Part shown: in pieces, positions 27,607 to 37,629 of the stretch | How the letters are laid out: every line of letters begins with the position of its first letter | Numbering within the stretch: the stretch's first letter is position 1 | Source: Lactobacillus sp. CBA3606 | GTDB taxonomy: Bacteria; Bacillota; Bacilli; Lactobacillales; Lactobacillaceae | Direction of reading: 5' to 3' | Assembly: GCF_002970935.1 (NCBI RefSeq) | Contig: NZ_CP027194.1 | Location: 372,001-436,000, forward strand | DNA length: 64,000 bases | Notes under the pieces: generated by a model | What the model was told of the DNA's origin: nothing | The model's input: the letters and a program-made list of their open reading frames with translations, nothing else | The model's database searches: none | Program-made: the position numbers and the translations under genes

Positions 27607-28806
27607 ATGGAATTATCGCATAAAGTCATGCAGATTCAGCCATCCGCGACCTTAAAAATTAGTGCGCAAGCAAAACAAATGATTGCGGCCGGTATCGATG
27701 TTATTAATCTGGGAATTGGTGAACCGGATTATCAGACGCCAGAAAATATTAAACAGGCGGCAATCACGAGTATCACTAATGGACAGGCCAGTTTTTATAC
27801 ACCGGCAACTGGATTACCCGCATTAAAACAAGCGATTAGTCAACGAATTATGGCTGATCATGGCTATCAATTTGACCCGAGCCAAATTGTCGTGACCGAT
27901 GGCGCTAAAATGGCGTTATTTACGTTATTTCAGGTTATTTTGAATCCGGATGATGAAGTTTTATTGCCAGTTCCGTATTGGGTGAGCTATTCGGAACAAG
28001 TTAAACTAGCTGGTGGGGTGCCAGTTGAAGTTGGGACTGACCGGCAACTACGGTTCACGATTGCGGACTTAGAAGCCCAACGAACGACTAAGACCAAAGC
28101 CCTTGTCTTGAATTCACCACAAAATCCATCAGGGTTAGTTTTTAGTCGCGCAGAATTAACGGCAATCGTTAATTGGGCGGTTCAACATGATATTTTAATC
28201 ATTGCGGACGAAATTTATGAGAAACTATTATATAATGGCAATCATTTTACGTCGGTATTGGAATTAGATGCTGCCAATATGGATCACATTGTGCTCATTA
28301 ATGGGGTTTCAAAGGCTTATTCGATGACTGGCTGGCGGATTGGCTATGCCGCTGGTCCTAAAGCAATCATGGCGAAAATGGGTGTGGTTTTAGGCCATGC
28401 GGCTAGCAATCCAGCCGCAGTATCACAATATGCGGCCATTGAGGCGTTTGGAGGTGACCAGACGTCCGTGGAAACAATGCGTCAAGGGTTTGAAAAACGC
28501 TTGAACGACTTGTATCCACTAATTAATGCGCTACCGGGCTTCAAGTTGCCAAGTGGTAAGCCAGCGGGGGCTTTTTATCTGTTCCCAGATGTGACGGAAA
28601 CGTTACGGCTGACCGGGTATGCGGATGCGCCGGCGTTAGTAAGTGCTATCCTGACTGAGGCCCATGTTGGTTTAGTGCCAGGCGAAGCCTTTGGATTGCC
28701 TGGTCATATTCGGTTAAGTTATGCGACGGATTTAGAGTCGTTACATACTGCTTATCGCCGGCTAAAAACATTTATTGATCAAAAAATTGCTGAACAAGCG
28801 AAATAA
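27607..28806 (+). CDS. aspB: Aspartate aminotransferase (class I, PLP)
   Basis: 399 residues. [38 protein letters not shown] (substrate and PLP phosphate contacts), [12 protein letters not shown] (Asp binds the pyridine N) and the PLP Lys in [16 protein letters not shown] are all present. The C-terminus has RLSYAT. It converts oxaloacetate and glutamate to aspartate, which may supply asparagine for the asnS step next door. A ribosome site (AAAGGAG) is clear. Confidence 0.93.
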   Translation: MELSHKVMQIQPSATLKISAQAKQMIAAGIDVINLGIGEPDYQTPENIKQAAITSITNGQASFYTPATGLPALKQAISQRIMADHGYQFDPSQIVVTDGAKMALFTLFQVILNPDDEVLLPVPYWVSYSEQVKLAGGVPVEVGTDRQLRFTIADLEAQRTTKTKALVLNSPQNPSGLVFSRAELTAIVNWAVQHDILIIADEIYEKLLYNGNHFTSVLELDAANMDHIVLINGVSKAYSMTGWRIGYAAGPKAIMAKMGVVLGHAASNPAAVSQYAAIEAFGGDQTSVETMRQGFEKRLNDLYPLINALPGFKLPSGKPAGAFYLFPDVTETLRLTGYADAPALVSAILTEAHVGLVPGEAFGLPGHIRLSYATDLESLHTAYRRLKTFIDQKIAEQAK

Positions 28807-28823
28807 CTGGAGGATTTAAATTA

Positions 28824-30122
28824 ATGGTGCAAGAAATCAACATTACACAAGCTAAAGACCATGTTGACGAAAAAGTTAAAATTGGGGTCTGGCTAACAAA
28901 TAAGCGTTCAAGCGGTAAAATTGCGTTTTTACAATTACGTGATGGGACAGCCTTTTTCCAAGGGGTTGTTGTTAAGAGTCAAGTGACACCTGCCGTTTTT
29001 GAACTAGCTAAAGAAGTTAAACAAGAAACCAGTATGTGGTTGACTGGGGTCATTCATGAAGATAGTCGCTCAAAATTCGGTTACGAAATCGAAGTTGAAG
29101 ACATTGAAGTTGTCGGCGAAAGTGAAGACTATCCGATTACCCCGAAAGAACATGGGGTTGATTTCTTAATGGATCATCGTCATTTATGGTTACGTTCAAC
29201 GCGGCCATGGGCGGTTATGAATATTCGTAATGAAGTTATCCGAGCAACGTACGAATTCTTCAATCAAGAAGGCTTTATCAAGATGGATTCACCAATTCTG
29301 ACTGGGAGTGCCCCAGAAGGAACTACTGAATTGTTCCATACTGAATACTTCGATCGGGATGCTTACTTATCACAAAGTGGGCAATTATACGCTGAAGCTG
29401 GGGCTTTAGCCTATGGCAAGGTCTTCACCTTTGGGCCAACTTTTAGAGCTGAAAAATCTAAGACACGGCGGCATTTGATTGAATTTTGGATGATTGAACC
29501 TGAAATGGCGTTCATGCATCAAGAACAAAGCTTAGAAGTTCAAGAACGTTACATTGCCTTCTTAGTTCAAAGTGTCATTGACAACTGCAAGTATGCCTTG
29601 GATATTTTAGATCGCGATGTTGAAAAATTACAAAAGTATACGAAGTTACCTTACCCACGAATCAGTTATGATGAAGCAATTGATTTATTAAAGGCAAATG
29701 ACTTTGATGTGGAATGGGGCGCTGATTTTGGCTCACCAGAAGAAACTTTCTTGGCGGACCATTTCGACCAACCAGTTTTCGTTCTCAACTATCCTAAGGC
29801 TATCAAGCCGTTTTATATGAAGCCACATCCAACCCGTAAAGATGTTGTGATTTGTGCCGATTTATTAGCGCCTGAGGGCTATGGTGAAATTATTGGTGGT
29901 TCTGAACGGGCCACTGATTATGACTACTTACTTGATCAAATTAAAAAAGCGGGTCTAGATCCTAAAGACTACGCTTGGTATTTAGATTTGCGTAAGTATG
30001 GTAGTGTGCCACATGCTGGCTTTGGTTTGGGCTTGGAACGTTTCTTGACGTGGATTACCTCTGAGGACCATGTGCGTGAAACAATCCCATTCCCACGGTT
30101 ATTGAACCGTATTTACCCGTAA
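28824..30122 (+). CDS. asnS: Asparaginyl-tRNA synthetase
   Basis: Class IIb synthetase charging tRNA-Asn, 432 residues. An N-terminal OB fold ([24 protein letters not shown]) is followed by the catalytic core. Motif 2 is [22 protein letters not shown] and motif 3 is [12 protein letters not shown]. The segment [11 protein letters not shown] is typical of AsnRS rather than AspRS. GGAGG precedes the ATG. No T-box leader is visible in the 17-base gap, so it depends on upstream promoters. Confidence 0.97.
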   Translation: MVQEINITQAKDHVDEKVKIGVWLTNKRSSGKIAFLQLRDGTAFFQGVVVKSQVTPAVFELAKEVKQETSMWLTGVIHEDSRSKFGYEIEVEDIEVVGESEDYPITPKEHGVDFLMDHRHLWLRSTRPWAVMNIRNEVIRATYEFFNQEGFIKMDSPILTGSAPEGTTELFHTEYFDRDAYLSQSGQLYAEAGALAYGKVFTFGPTFRAEKSKTRRHLIEFWMIEPEMAFMHQEQSLEVQERYIAFLVQSVIDNCKYALDILDRDVEKLQKYTKLPYPRISYDEAIDLLKANDFDVEWGADFGSPEETFLADHFDQPVFVLNYPKAIKPFYMKPHPTRKDVVICADLLAPEGYGEIIGGSERATDYDYLLDQIKKAGLDPKDYAWYLDLRKYGSVPHAGFGLGLERFLTWITSEDHVRETIPFPRLLNRIYP

Positions 30123-30142
30123 AATTTTAAATGAGTGGTAGG

Positions 30143-30180
30143 CAGGGAGTGAGACAAAATTGTCGCACTCCCTGTTTGTT
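30143..30180 (+). terminator. Terminator after asnS
   Basis: CAGGGAGTG-GACAA pairs with TTGTC-CACTCCCTG, followed by TTTGTT. dnaD begins right after it with its own ribosome site. Confidence 0.8.
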
Positions 30181-30194
30181 CAGGAGGTTATGTG

Positions 30195-30926
30195 ATGGAA
30201 CCATTAGCACAAGCGTTAGTCAATGGCGGTCAGACCAATATTGCCAATAGTTTATTAAGTCATTATCGCGCCATTGGTCTCACAAATGATGAATTATTAG
30301 TCTATCTGCAATTTAAGCGGTTGATGGATCAAGGCGATCAATTTCCGGATGCGGGGGTCGTTGCACAAAGTTTAGGCGAGACGACGAATACTGTTTTTCA
30401 GCGGTTACATGAGATGTTAGCTAAGAAGTTACTGACGATTGAGTCGATTACGGCAGCTGATCAAAAAATTCATGATCGGTATAATTTTGATGGCCTCTAC
30501 GACAAGTTGGCGGTGGCTTTGAAGCAGGAACCGACCGTGGCTATCGTCACTGGGACTGCGGCAGCAGTCACTGAGAATCCACGTCAAAAAGTGTTTAAAG
30601 CGATTGAAACTGAATTCGGTCGGGCACTTTCACCGATGGAGATGGAACGGGTCAGTCGTTGGTTTGATGAAGATCACTACGATCCCGAAATCATTAAACT
30701 TGGGTTGCAGGAAGCTGTTTTACGACAAGTATATAATTTAACTTATATTGATCGTATTTTGCTTAATTGGCAAAAACGACATCTGACGACCGCAGTTCAA
30801 ATTGAAGCTGATCGGCGTCAAGGGATTGAGCAACGGTTGAATTCAGCACCAAAACCCCAACGACAGACCGGGGAGCATGCTGGTCCCCAGATGCCGCTGT
30901 TTAAGTTGGGTGAAACTCAAAATTGA
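30195..30926 (+). CDS. dnaD: DnaD replication initiation protein
   Basis: Primosome protein that acts with DnaB/DnaI at the origin in low-GC Gram-positives. 243 residues. The N-terminal DnaD_N winged helix is YRAIGLTNDELLVYLQFKRL, with SLGETTNTVFQRLHEMLAKKLL. The C-terminal DnaD domain is KVFKAIETEFGRALSPMEMERVSRWFDEDHYDPEIIKLGLQEAV, with IDRILLNW. The start is the ATG at 30195 behind AGGAGG. It is the neighbour of asnS, as in Bacillus. Confidence 0.95.
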   Translation: MEPLAQALVNGGQTNIANSLLSHYRAIGLTNDELLVYLQFKRLMDQGDQFPDAGVVAQSLGETTNTVFQRLHEMLAKKLLTIESITAADQKIHDRYNFDGLYDKLAVALKQEPTVAIVTGTAAAVTENPRQKVFKAIETEFGRALSPMEMERVSRWFDEDHYDPEIIKLGLQEAVLRQVYNLTYIDRILLNWQKRHLTTAVQIEADRRQGIEQRLNSAPKPQRQTGEHAGPQMPLFKLGETQN

Positions 30927-30961
30927 AGGTTTAATCTCAGTTGACCCTGAGTGGATAACCA

Positions 30962-31006
30962 AAAACGCACCAACAGGCCATATTAGGCTTGCTGGTGCGT
31001 TTTTTG
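30962..31006. terminator. Bidirectional terminator between dnaD and pbp1A
   Basis: AAAACGCACCA and TGGTGCGTTTTTT form an 11-base stem with a GGCC..GGC inner pairing. Confidence 0.88.
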
Positions 31007-31017
31007 GTTGTGGCTAA

Positions 31018-33336
31018 TTAATTACCTGCATTATCATCGGTCGCCGGTTCAGTGGAACTAGCGGCGGTTGATGACGAAGCAGCTTCACTGGAACTAGAAC
31101 TGCTAGCGACTTCAGAGCTAGAACTAGCTTCGGAGCTACTGCTGCTACTAGTTTCGGCTTCCGAACTACTACTTGAAGCTTCAGATGAGGAACTAGCTGA
31201 AGACGATTCACTAGAACTGGCGGCACTACTGCTGGTCGCATTGTTGGAACTGGCAGTGGCAGTAGAACTAGTCGTTGAAGCGGAAGCGGCACTCGTGGTT
31301 CCTGAGGACGTCTGTGATGCTGAGAAGACATGGTTGGCCAAGTATAATTCTTGGAGACCATGTCTAGTTGTTGTTGCAACTGAGCTAGGCTTGGTCCAAT
31401 CAGAATTCGGTGAATATTGTTGTAAGTAGGTCATCATTTCACGATAGATATCTTGCGAAATTTTTGACGTCGTTGAATCAATATAGCCGTTCTTAGCATA
31501 AGCTTGATCGTAACCAGTCCAAACTGAAACTGAATAGTTTTTCGTATAGCCGGCCATCCAAGAGTCAATATCGGCGTCTGATGGGACCTTACTCTTCCAA
31601 TCGCTTGGATAACCATCGGTCCCAGTCTTGCCGGCTTGGTAAACACCACTAATTTTAGCGGTGGTCCCAGTCCCAGTAGAACTGTTAATGACGCCTTTTA
31701 ACATATCTGTGATCATGTAAGCCGTGGATTTTTTCATCGCCCGTTTACCAGTACTACTGTAGGTGGTTGTCTCATTATCTTGACTGACAATTTTGTTGAC
31801 ATAGTAGGGCTTATGGTAAACGCCACCGTTGGCAAATGCGGCATAAGCGCCAGCAACTTGTAAGGTCGATACGTTAGCCCCAATGGCGTAAGCATAAGGA
31901 ATCGTACCGGTAAAGTTCATCCCTAAACCATTGGCAAAAGTTTTGGCTTTTGTGCGGCCAACTTGTTCCAAGGTTCGTACGGCGGGAATGTTTCGGGATT
32001 GAACGAGCGCTTCACGCATCGTCATGTTCCCTAAGGTCTTGTTATCAAAGTCATTGACTGAAATCTTGCTACCAGGATACTTATATTTAGTATCAGAAAC
32101 AGTCTTATAAGTTGGCCAATTGAGGTATTCAATTGCCGGGCCGTAATCCAAAATTGGCTTCATCGTGGAAGCGTTGGAACGGTCAGTTTGGACGGCTCGA
32201 TTCAAGCCGTAGGTAACGTCCCCAGTTTTACGGCCACCAATCATGGCTGAAATTTTCCCAGTATACGAATCGACGACGGAAACCCCTAACTGAAACTTGT
32301 CATTGGGGTAGGAGACGTAGGTATCACTATTGGCAATTTGATAGAGCCGTTTCTGGGCATTCATGTTTAAGTTAGTATAGACTTTTAGGCCATCAGTATA
32401 TGGATCGTAACCTTTGGCTTTAATGGCCGTGATGACTTCTTTTAAATAGGCATCGACTACTTTGTTTTTATGCTGCTGGGTGACTAAGCTGGTGTGCGTC
32501 TTAGCTAACCCCGTTTGAACATTCACATTTTTAGCGGCTGTCATTTGTTGTTTCGTGATGGCTTTATTAGAATACATTGCTTCTAAGACGAGGTTGCGCC
32601 GGCTCGTCGCATAGGCGGGATAGGTTGTTGGGTCATAATTAGTTGGTGATTGTGGCATACCGGCTAATAAGGCCAACTGGCTGAGATTAAGTTGACTCAA
32701 GGACTTGCCATAGTAATATTCTGCGGCGGTTCCCATCCCATAGACACCGTTCCCCATATAAACCTTGTTAATGTAGAATTCCAAAATTTGGGATTTACTA
32801 AAGTGTTTTTCAACATTTAGCGCTAACCAAGCTTCTTGGGCCTTAACTTTAATATTTCGATCGGAAGTTTTCGTTGAAAAGACGGACAACTTGACCAGTT
32901 GCATGGTCAGCGTACTCCCACCTTGCATCCCCAGTGAGGAGCCTTTAAGGTTACCTAAAGCTGCGCCGAGAATCCGGTAATAGTCGACCCCTTTATGTTG
33001 GTAAAAACGACGATCTTCAATGGAGACAACCGCGCTTTTTAAAGTTGCTGGAATCTGATTAGATTTAACGTATTCGCGATTACTGTTACCTAGATTAGCG
33101 AATAGTTTACCGTTAGCATCGTAGACACGCGTGGTGTTTTCGCTTTTAAGACTGCTTTCAGTAACTGTGGGGGAACTTTGGGCAAAGTAGAAGAAGAGGC
33201 CAATGCCAGCCAGAATACCGACAACTGCTAATGCAATTAACGTTAAGATGATTCGACGTACCCAATGTTTTTTGGGTGGTTGGGGGGTATCCCGTTTACG
33301 CGCTACCCGTGAGTTTTGATTATTGTTACCTGCCAT
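31018..33336 (-). CDS. pbp1A: Class A penicillin-binding protein PBP1A with Ser-rich tail
   Basis: Bifunctional peptidoglycan glycosyltransferase/transpeptidase, 772 residues. A basic cytoplasmic N-terminus and one membrane helix precede the GT51 domain (SIEDRRFYQHKGVDYYRILGA, GGSTLTMQLVKL). The transpeptidase carries the SxxK in NASTMKPILDY, SRN in LVQSRNIPAV and KTG in AGKTGTDGYPSD. The last 100 residues are almost entirely Ser, Ala, Thr and Glu and read as a flexible extracellular tail. recU follows the usual ponA-recU order (recU just upstream on the same strand). Confidence 0.94.
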   Translation of the reverse strand: MAGNNNQNSRVARKRDTPQPPKKHWVRRIILTLIALAVVGILAGIGLFFYFAQSSPTVTESSLKSENTTRVYDANGKLFANLGNSNREYVKSNQIPATLKSAVVSIEDRRFYQHKGVDYYRILGAALGNLKGSSLGMQGGSTLTMQLVKLSVFSTKTSDRNIKVKAQEAWLALNVEKHFSKSQILEFYINKVYMGNGVYGMGTAAEYYYGKSLSQLNLSQLALLAGMPQSPTNYDPTTYPAYATSRRNLVLEAMYSNKAITKQQMTAAKNVNVQTGLAKTHTSLVTQQHKNKVVDAYLKEVITAIKAKGYDPYTDGLKVYTNLNMNAQKRLYQIANSDTYVSYPNDKFQLGVSVVDSYTGKISAMIGGRKTGDVTYGLNRAVQTDRSNASTMKPILDYGPAIEYLNWPTYKTVSDTKYKYPGSKISVNDFDNKTLGNMTMREALVQSRNIPAVRTLEQVGRTKAKTFANGLGMNFTGTIPYAYAIGANVSTLQVAGAYAAFANGGVYHKPYYVNKIVSQDNETTTYSSTGKRAMKKSTAYMITDMLKGVINSSTGTGTTAKISGVYQAGKTGTDGYPSDWKSKVPSDADIDSWMAGYTKNYSVSVWTGYDQAYAKNGYIDSTTSKISQDIYREMMTYLQQYSPNSDWTKPSSVATTTRHGLQELYLANHVFSASQTSSGTTSAASASTTSSTATASSNNATSSSAASSSESSSASSSSEASSSSSEAETSSSSSSEASSSSEVASSSSSSEAASSSTAASSTEPATDDNAGN

Positions 33337-33368
33337 GATGGTCTCCTTTAATGACTTGATAATTAATA

Positions 33369-33977
33369 TTAATGCTTAATAAGGATATCAACCGCTTCTA
33401 AATAGGGAATGAGCGGATTAATCTGGTAGTGCATTTCACTGGCTAAGCGTTCAATGTCAGCAAGTGGAATTGATTTGCGACCACCATCAGCTTGGTGATC
33501 CCAATAAGTAAATAAATCTGAAGCTTTTAATAAAAATAACCGATTCAAAACTGCAAAGCGAATGATGACAAAACAAATGCCGGCTTGACCCAAACATTTT
33601 CGCATGTGCTCAATTTGGTGTTCGTGGAAATTTTTGAGTGGAAAGGCCGTTTTACTTTTGGTTTCCTTAGCTTCAAAATCAAGATAGTTGCCTTGATAAA
33701 CGCCATTATAATCAGTCGTCGAGGCGTGTTTGAAATAAGCTTCGCGGATGACGGCGGCACTCCGGTTAGGATAATCCACCTTAACAATTTGAATGGGCGT
33801 CGGTTTTTTATAAACGACGGCGATATCATGTTCAAGATAATAGGTGTTGCTGGTGTTAATCTCTTCCTCCAGGCTCATCCCACGATCGCCAAAATTAACG
33901 TTAGCGAATTTTGATGGGTGCGATTTGGCATGGGCCGGTTGGTGATAGGGATTGCCGTTTGGATAACGAATCGTCAC
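33369..33977 (-). CDS. recU: Holliday junction resolvase RecU
   Basis: 202 residues. FANVNFGDRGMSLEEEINTSNTYYLEHDIAVVYKKPTPIQIV is the conserved start; YQGNYLDFEAKETKSKTAFPLKNFHEHQIEHM holds the nuclease Asp/Glu-x-Lys centre. The C-terminus closes with IPLADIERL...INPLIPYLEAVDIL. The start is GTG at 33977 with AGGAGG eight bases before; an ATGTGA overlaps it and stops at once. It is the first gene of the recU-pbp1A operon, coupling recombination and cell wall synthesis as in Bacillus. Confidence 0.96.
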   Translation of the reverse strand: MTIRYPNGNPYHQPAHAKSHPSKFANVNFGDRGMSLEEEINTSNTYYLEHDIAVVYKKPTPIQIVKVDYPNRSAAVIREAYFKHASTTDYNGVYQGNYLDFEAKETKSKTAFPLKNFHEHQIEHMRKCLGQAGICFVIIRFAVLNRLFLLKASDLFTYWDHQADGGRKSIPLADIERLASEMHYQINPLIPYLEAVDILIKH

Positions 33978-34233
33978 ATTATCAACCTCCTAATAATCAC
34001 ATATTATACCAATAAATGCCGTTTTTACATAATGGACTCAAGTCCTTTTGAAAATATGGCGTTTTTAAAGTGTTTAGTGACAAGTTTTGATGACTTAATG
34101 ATGTCATTAGTTGTTCCTATCATAACGTAAATGACTGGCAATTCCCGTAATTGAGTAACGTCGACAATGTACTTGTTAAAAGCGGCATTTCCGGTTAAAG
34201 TAAACATTAACGAATATTAAGGGAGGCTTTTTT

Positions 34234-34803
34234 GTGAGTCGTTTATGGATGAGCGGCTATCGTAGCTATGAACTGGGTGTTTTTGGTGATACCGATGATA
34301 AATTAAAAGTGATCAAGTATGCGTTGACCAGTTATTTAACAGCCCAGATTGAAGATGGGGTTGATTGGTTGATTACCGGTGGTCAATTAGGCGTCGAACA
34401 ATGGTGTGCAGAGGTTGGGGTTGCTTTAAAACAAACCTATCCTGAATTAAAAGTGGCCATGATGTTACCCTATGCGGAATTTGGCGGGCGTTGGAAAGAA
34501 AATAATCAGGCCAAATTACAACTACTATTGGCGCAAGTTGATTTTCATGCCGCAATCAGTAAACGACCTTACGAAAATCCACAACAATTAAGAAATTATC
34601 AAGAATTTATGGTGACCCATACAGATGCGGCTGCGTTAGTTTATGATTTAGATAATCCAGGAAAACCTTCGTATGACTACGATGCTATCCAGTCATTTAC
34701 TGAGACACAACCGTATCCGTTAACAGTAATTGACTTCGATTGGTTGCAAGAAAGTGCGAATGAGTATGCAGAAAAACAGAATAATGGTTTTAATTTCGAA
34801 TAA
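34234..34803 (+). CDS. ypsA: YpsA-like SLOG/DUF1273 protein
   Basis: 189 residues in the DprA-like Rossmann group. MSRLWMSGYRSYELGVFGD is the start signature, WLITGGQLGVEQWCAEVG the nucleotide-binding loop, and VAMMLPYAEFGGRW and VYDLDNPGKPSYDYDAI are later motifs. Bacillus YpsA influences cell division; it lies next to gpsB here as well, supporting that role. GGGAGG precedes the GTG start. Confidence 0.93.
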   Translation: MSRLWMSGYRSYELGVFGDTDDKLKVIKYALTSYLTAQIEDGVDWLITGGQLGVEQWCAEVGVALKQTYPELKVAMMLPYAEFGGRWKENNQAKLQLLLAQVDFHAAISKRPYENPQQLRNYQEFMVTHTDAAALVYDLDNPGKPSYDYDAIQSFTETQPYPLTVIDFDWLQESANEYAEKQNNGFNFE

Positions 34804-34877
34804 AGTCTGCTACAATGTTTTAAGTAATGCGGATGCCGTTTCGGTATTGCGCGAATAACAATGAGGTGTTTTTAAGT

Positions 34878-35219
34878 ATGGCTAAACATAATTTTACTCC
34901 CAAAGACATCCTACAAAAAGAATTCAAGCCAAAGATGCGGGGTTATGACCCAGCTGACGTGGATGGTTTCTTAGATAATGTCATTAAGGACTATGAGTCA
35001 TTTAATAAAGATAACCAACAACTTTCAGATGAAAACGAACGGTTGCGGGCCAAAGTCGATGAGCTTACAAAGCAAGTCGCAGTTGGTGCAACCAGTCCAT
35101 CTTCACAGCCAACTAGTACGGTGACGAATATGGATATTCTGAAACGCTTATCTAATTTGGAACGGCACGTGTTTGGCGCCCAATTAGATAACAATCAAAA
35201 TGAATCTCATCGACTTTAG
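34878..35219 (+). CDS. gpsB: Cell-cycle protein GpsB
   Basis: 113-residue DivIVA-type protein directing penicillin-binding proteins between septum and side wall. The N-terminal membrane-binding helix pair is [38 protein letters not shown] coiled coil to about residue 70 follows, then a Ser/Thr/Pro linker and the C-terminal trimer helix [15 protein letters not shown] rejected the longer frame from 34827 because GAGGTG is placed for 34878. pbp1A nearby is a plausible client. Confidence 0.95.
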   Translation: MAKHNFTPKDILQKEFKPKMRGYDPADVDGFLDNVIKDYESFNKDNQQLSDENERLRAKVDELTKQVAVGATSPSSQPTSTVTNMDILKRLSNLERHVFGAQLDNNQNESHRL

Positions 35220-35230
35220 CAGAGATTCGA

Positions 35231-35620
35231 TGTAAATTCTGGGTAATCGCGGTCGGCTTATGTCGGCTGAGGAAGGTCCATGCCCGCACAAGCTGCGATG
35301 CTTGTAGTGTTCGTGCTCGGTGAAAAAATAAGCTGGGGAACCGATTTTATCGGTTACGGCGGGAAAAACGGCTAAGGCGCAAGCTATGCCCGAGTATCCC
35401 TGAAAAGTGCCACAGTGACGATACTTAGCTGGAAACGGCTAAGTTGGAACGCGGTAAACCCCTCGAGCGGGCAACCCAAACTACGGTAGGGGCGCTTCAC
35501 ATAAGTAAATGAACTAAATGTGGGGGGAGATCCTTGTGATCTCGAGATAGATGATTGCCGCCTAATCAACAGCCACCTGTGCTTTGGTTAGGTACAAAAC
35601 ATGGCCTACAGGAATTTACA
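35231..35620 (+). ncRNA. rnpB: RNase P RNA (type B)
   Basis: About 390 bases between gpsB and the methyltransferase gene, the usual Firmicutes place. TGTAAATTCT at the 5' end pairs with GGAATTTACA at the 3' end (P1). GAGGAAGGTCCATGC near the start and the AGAT..ATTGCC..ACAGAA-like 3' core (GATAGATGATTGCC, CAAAACATGGCC) are the conserved P4/CR features. Type B is inferred from the Firmicutes context and the long P5.1/P10 insertions. A small minus-strand open frame inside it is not a gene. Confidence 0.93.
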
Positions 35621-35633
35621 TTTTGACAGGAGA

Positions 35634-35668
35634 CTAGGACAAAAGTTCGCTTTTGTCCTAGTTTTTTT
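35634..35668 (+). terminator. Terminator after rnpB
   Basis: CTAGGACAAAAG and CTTTTGTCCTAG form a perfect 12-base stem with a TTCG loop and seven T. The UUCG tetraloop makes it very strong. Confidence 0.95.
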
Positions 35669-35793
35669 ATATGGTCAAGCTAACCACCATAAAACTATGC
35701 TAAACTGAGTAGGGCGACCGCACCAACGTGGTCGCGATGAAATAAGTACTTAAAATAAATGATAATAATTGTTTTACGATGTAGGAGGAACAC

Positions 35794-36942
35794 ATGGAAG
35801 AATTTAGATTAATTGCGACCGCAGCCAGCGGGATTGAAGCCTTAGTTGGCCGAGAATTACGGGATTTAGGGTATCAAACGCAAGTTGAAAATAGCCGTGT
35901 TCGGTTTAATGGGACGATTAAGGATGTTTTACGGACAAACTTATGGTTACGGACGGCTGATCGGATTAAAATTATCGTGGGCGAATTTAACGCCTATACT
36001 TTCGATGAACTATTCGAAAAAACCTTGGCCTTACCTTGGGATCAATTTTTACCAATGGATGCGGAGTTCCCGGTTGAAGGTAAGTCACGGAACTCAAAGT
36101 TACACAGTGTGCCAGATGTTCAGTCAATCGTAAAAAAAGCGATTGTTAATCAATTATCTAGTACCTATCATCGGAGTGGGCACTTACCAGAAACCGGCGC
36201 CTTGTTCCCGTTGGAAGTTGCGATTAATAAAGATAAGGTCTTGTTAACCCTTGATACCACGGGTAGTAGCTTGTTTAAGCGTGGCTATCGGGTTGAAAAA
36301 GGGAGTGCGCCATTAAAGGAAAATATGGCCGCCGCCTTAGTGATGTTAGCCAAATGGTATCCGGATAATGCGTTTGTCGACCCAGTTTGTGGTTCTGGAA
36401 CGATTCCGATTGAAGCAGCGATGTTAGCACGGAATTTAGCACCTGGTTTTAACCGTTCTTTTGCTTGTGAAAAGTGGGATTGGGTGCCGAAAGGTCTCAG
36501 TCAAGAGTTACGGGATGAAGCAGATAGTCAAGCTGATTATGAGACAGAATTAGATATCAGTGGGTATGATATTGATGGCAAGATGATTGATATTGCTAAG
36601 CTGAATGCACAAGAAGCTGGGTTGTTAGATGATATCAACTTCAAACAGCTGGCGGTCAAAGACTTCACAACAGAAAAAGTGAATGGGGTCATTATTGCCA
36701 ACCCACCTTATGGGGAACGGTTAAGTGATCGTGAGAGTGTCCGGGTCCTTTACGAACAGATGGGTGATGTATATGCCAAGTTACCTAGTTGGAGTAAATA
36801 CATTTTAACCAGTGATCTTGAGTTTGAAGATTACTTTGGTAAAAAGGCCACTAAACGGCGGAAATTGTATAATGGTGCGTTACGGACGGATTACTTCCAA
36901 TATTGGGGAAAACGTATTCGACCAGCGCGGACTGAAAATTAA
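35794..36942 (+). CDS. RlmL-like rRNA methyltransferase (THUMP, YpsC type)
   Basis: 382 residues. An N-terminal THUMP RNA-binding domain (residues 1-160: LIATAASGIEALVGREL, NSRVRFNGTIKDVL) precedes a Rossmann methyltransferase. FVDPVCGSGTIPIEAAMLARNLAPGF is the SAM-binding motif, SGYDIDGKMIDIAKLNA the acidic ribose contact, and IIANPPYGERLSD the NPPY active site. It makes m2G in 23S rRNA in RlmL/KL-type enzymes. It is downstream of rnpB as in Bacillus ypsC. GGAGG precedes the ATG. Confidence 0.93.
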   Translation: MEEFRLIATAASGIEALVGRELRDLGYQTQVENSRVRFNGTIKDVLRTNLWLRTADRIKIIVGEFNAYTFDELFEKTLALPWDQFLPMDAEFPVEGKSRNSKLHSVPDVQSIVKKAIVNQLSSTYHRSGHLPETGALFPLEVAINKDKVLLTLDTTGSSLFKRGYRVEKGSAPLKENMAAALVMLAKWYPDNAFVDPVCGSGTIPIEAAMLARNLAPGFNRSFACEKWDWVPKGLSQELRDEADSQADYETELDISGYDIDGKMIDIAKLNAQEAGLLDDINFKQLAVKDFTTEKVNGVIIANPPYGERLSDRESVRVLYEQMGDVYAKLPSWSKYILTSDLEFEDYFGKKATKRRKLYNGALRTDYFQYWGKRIRPARTEN

Positions 36943-37060
36943 ATTATCAGGTTTAATGACACTTTAAGTAATCGTGCGTCATCGGGGCTAGTCAATCTTT
37001 TTGGCTAGTTCTTTTTTAGCCTAAATATTGGCTGAATACTACTCAATTCAAACACTTTAA

Positions 37061-37606
37061 TACTGTTTTGATATTGAAGGTAGCATAAGCGATGATGACG
37101 GTAATGCATCGGTGACATATAATGTGAATGACGGTAGTACAAACTTCACCATAAGTAGTGCGGTGGAGGAAATGTTGACTCAAAACGAGACTGCCATTGG
37201 CGCATCGGATATGACTAATGCGATGAACGAAATTGCTGGCATCATTAAAAATGGTGATATCACCAGTAATACATCGATTAGTGCTTCTAAAATGGATATT
37301 ACGCTAAAAATCAAGTCCACTTATGAGCACAAGGCAAGTAACGGTCGGACATATTCCATTGAGTATGTCATGACTTTGAAAATTCATTTCAAGGAATTTG
37401 TAGATCCATTGCCAGTTGGAGTCACAGAAACACAGGCGACTGATTACAATGCGAACTTGGCGAACGCCTTACAAAAGTTTGAAAACTCAATGAATTTCCT
37501 AAATGATTTGCATCCAGATTTGCAATTTGCACCAGTTGCTGCGTTCGAGGAAGGTACAATGACAGGTGTGGCAATATTCATAGTCGCAATGTTGCTTACC
37601 GCATAA
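37061..37606 (+). CDS. Unrecognised protein with C-terminal hydrophobic tail (5' end uncertain)
   Basis: The only in-frame start is GTG at 37112, with no convincing ribosome site. The frame is open from 37061 after a TAA, and the residues before the GTG (ISDDDGNAS) already look like protein, so the gene may be cut or shifted at its 5' end. The product (VTYNVNDGSTNFTISSAVEE, then a beta-rich middle and SMNFLNDLHPDL) ends in GVAIFIVAMLLTA, a short hydrophobic tail. No family is recognised. It is followed after 23 bases by a membrane-protein gene, probably co-transcribed. Confidence 0.5.
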   Translation, partial: YCFDIEGSISDDDGNASVTYNVNDGSTNFTISSAVEEMLTQNETAIGASDMTNAMNEIAGIIKNGDITSNTSISASKMDITLKIKSTYEHKASNGRTYSIEYVMTLKIHFKEFVDPLPVGVTETQATDYNANLANALQKFENSMNFLNDLHPDLQFAPVAAFEEGTMTGVAIFIVAMLLTA

Positions 37607-37629
37607 TATGATTGAATGGAGGGTGGTTT

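Noticed and set aside
31052-31429. 125-codon plus-strand open frame opposite the PBP1A tail
   Set aside because: It is a Leu/Glu/Ala-rich mirror of the Ser-rich repeats, lacks a ribosome site and lies wholly inside pbp1A.
35384-35569. Minus-strand open frame in the gpsB-methyltransferase gap
   Set aside because: The stretch is RNase P RNA; the frame has no ribosome site and is explained by the structured RNA.
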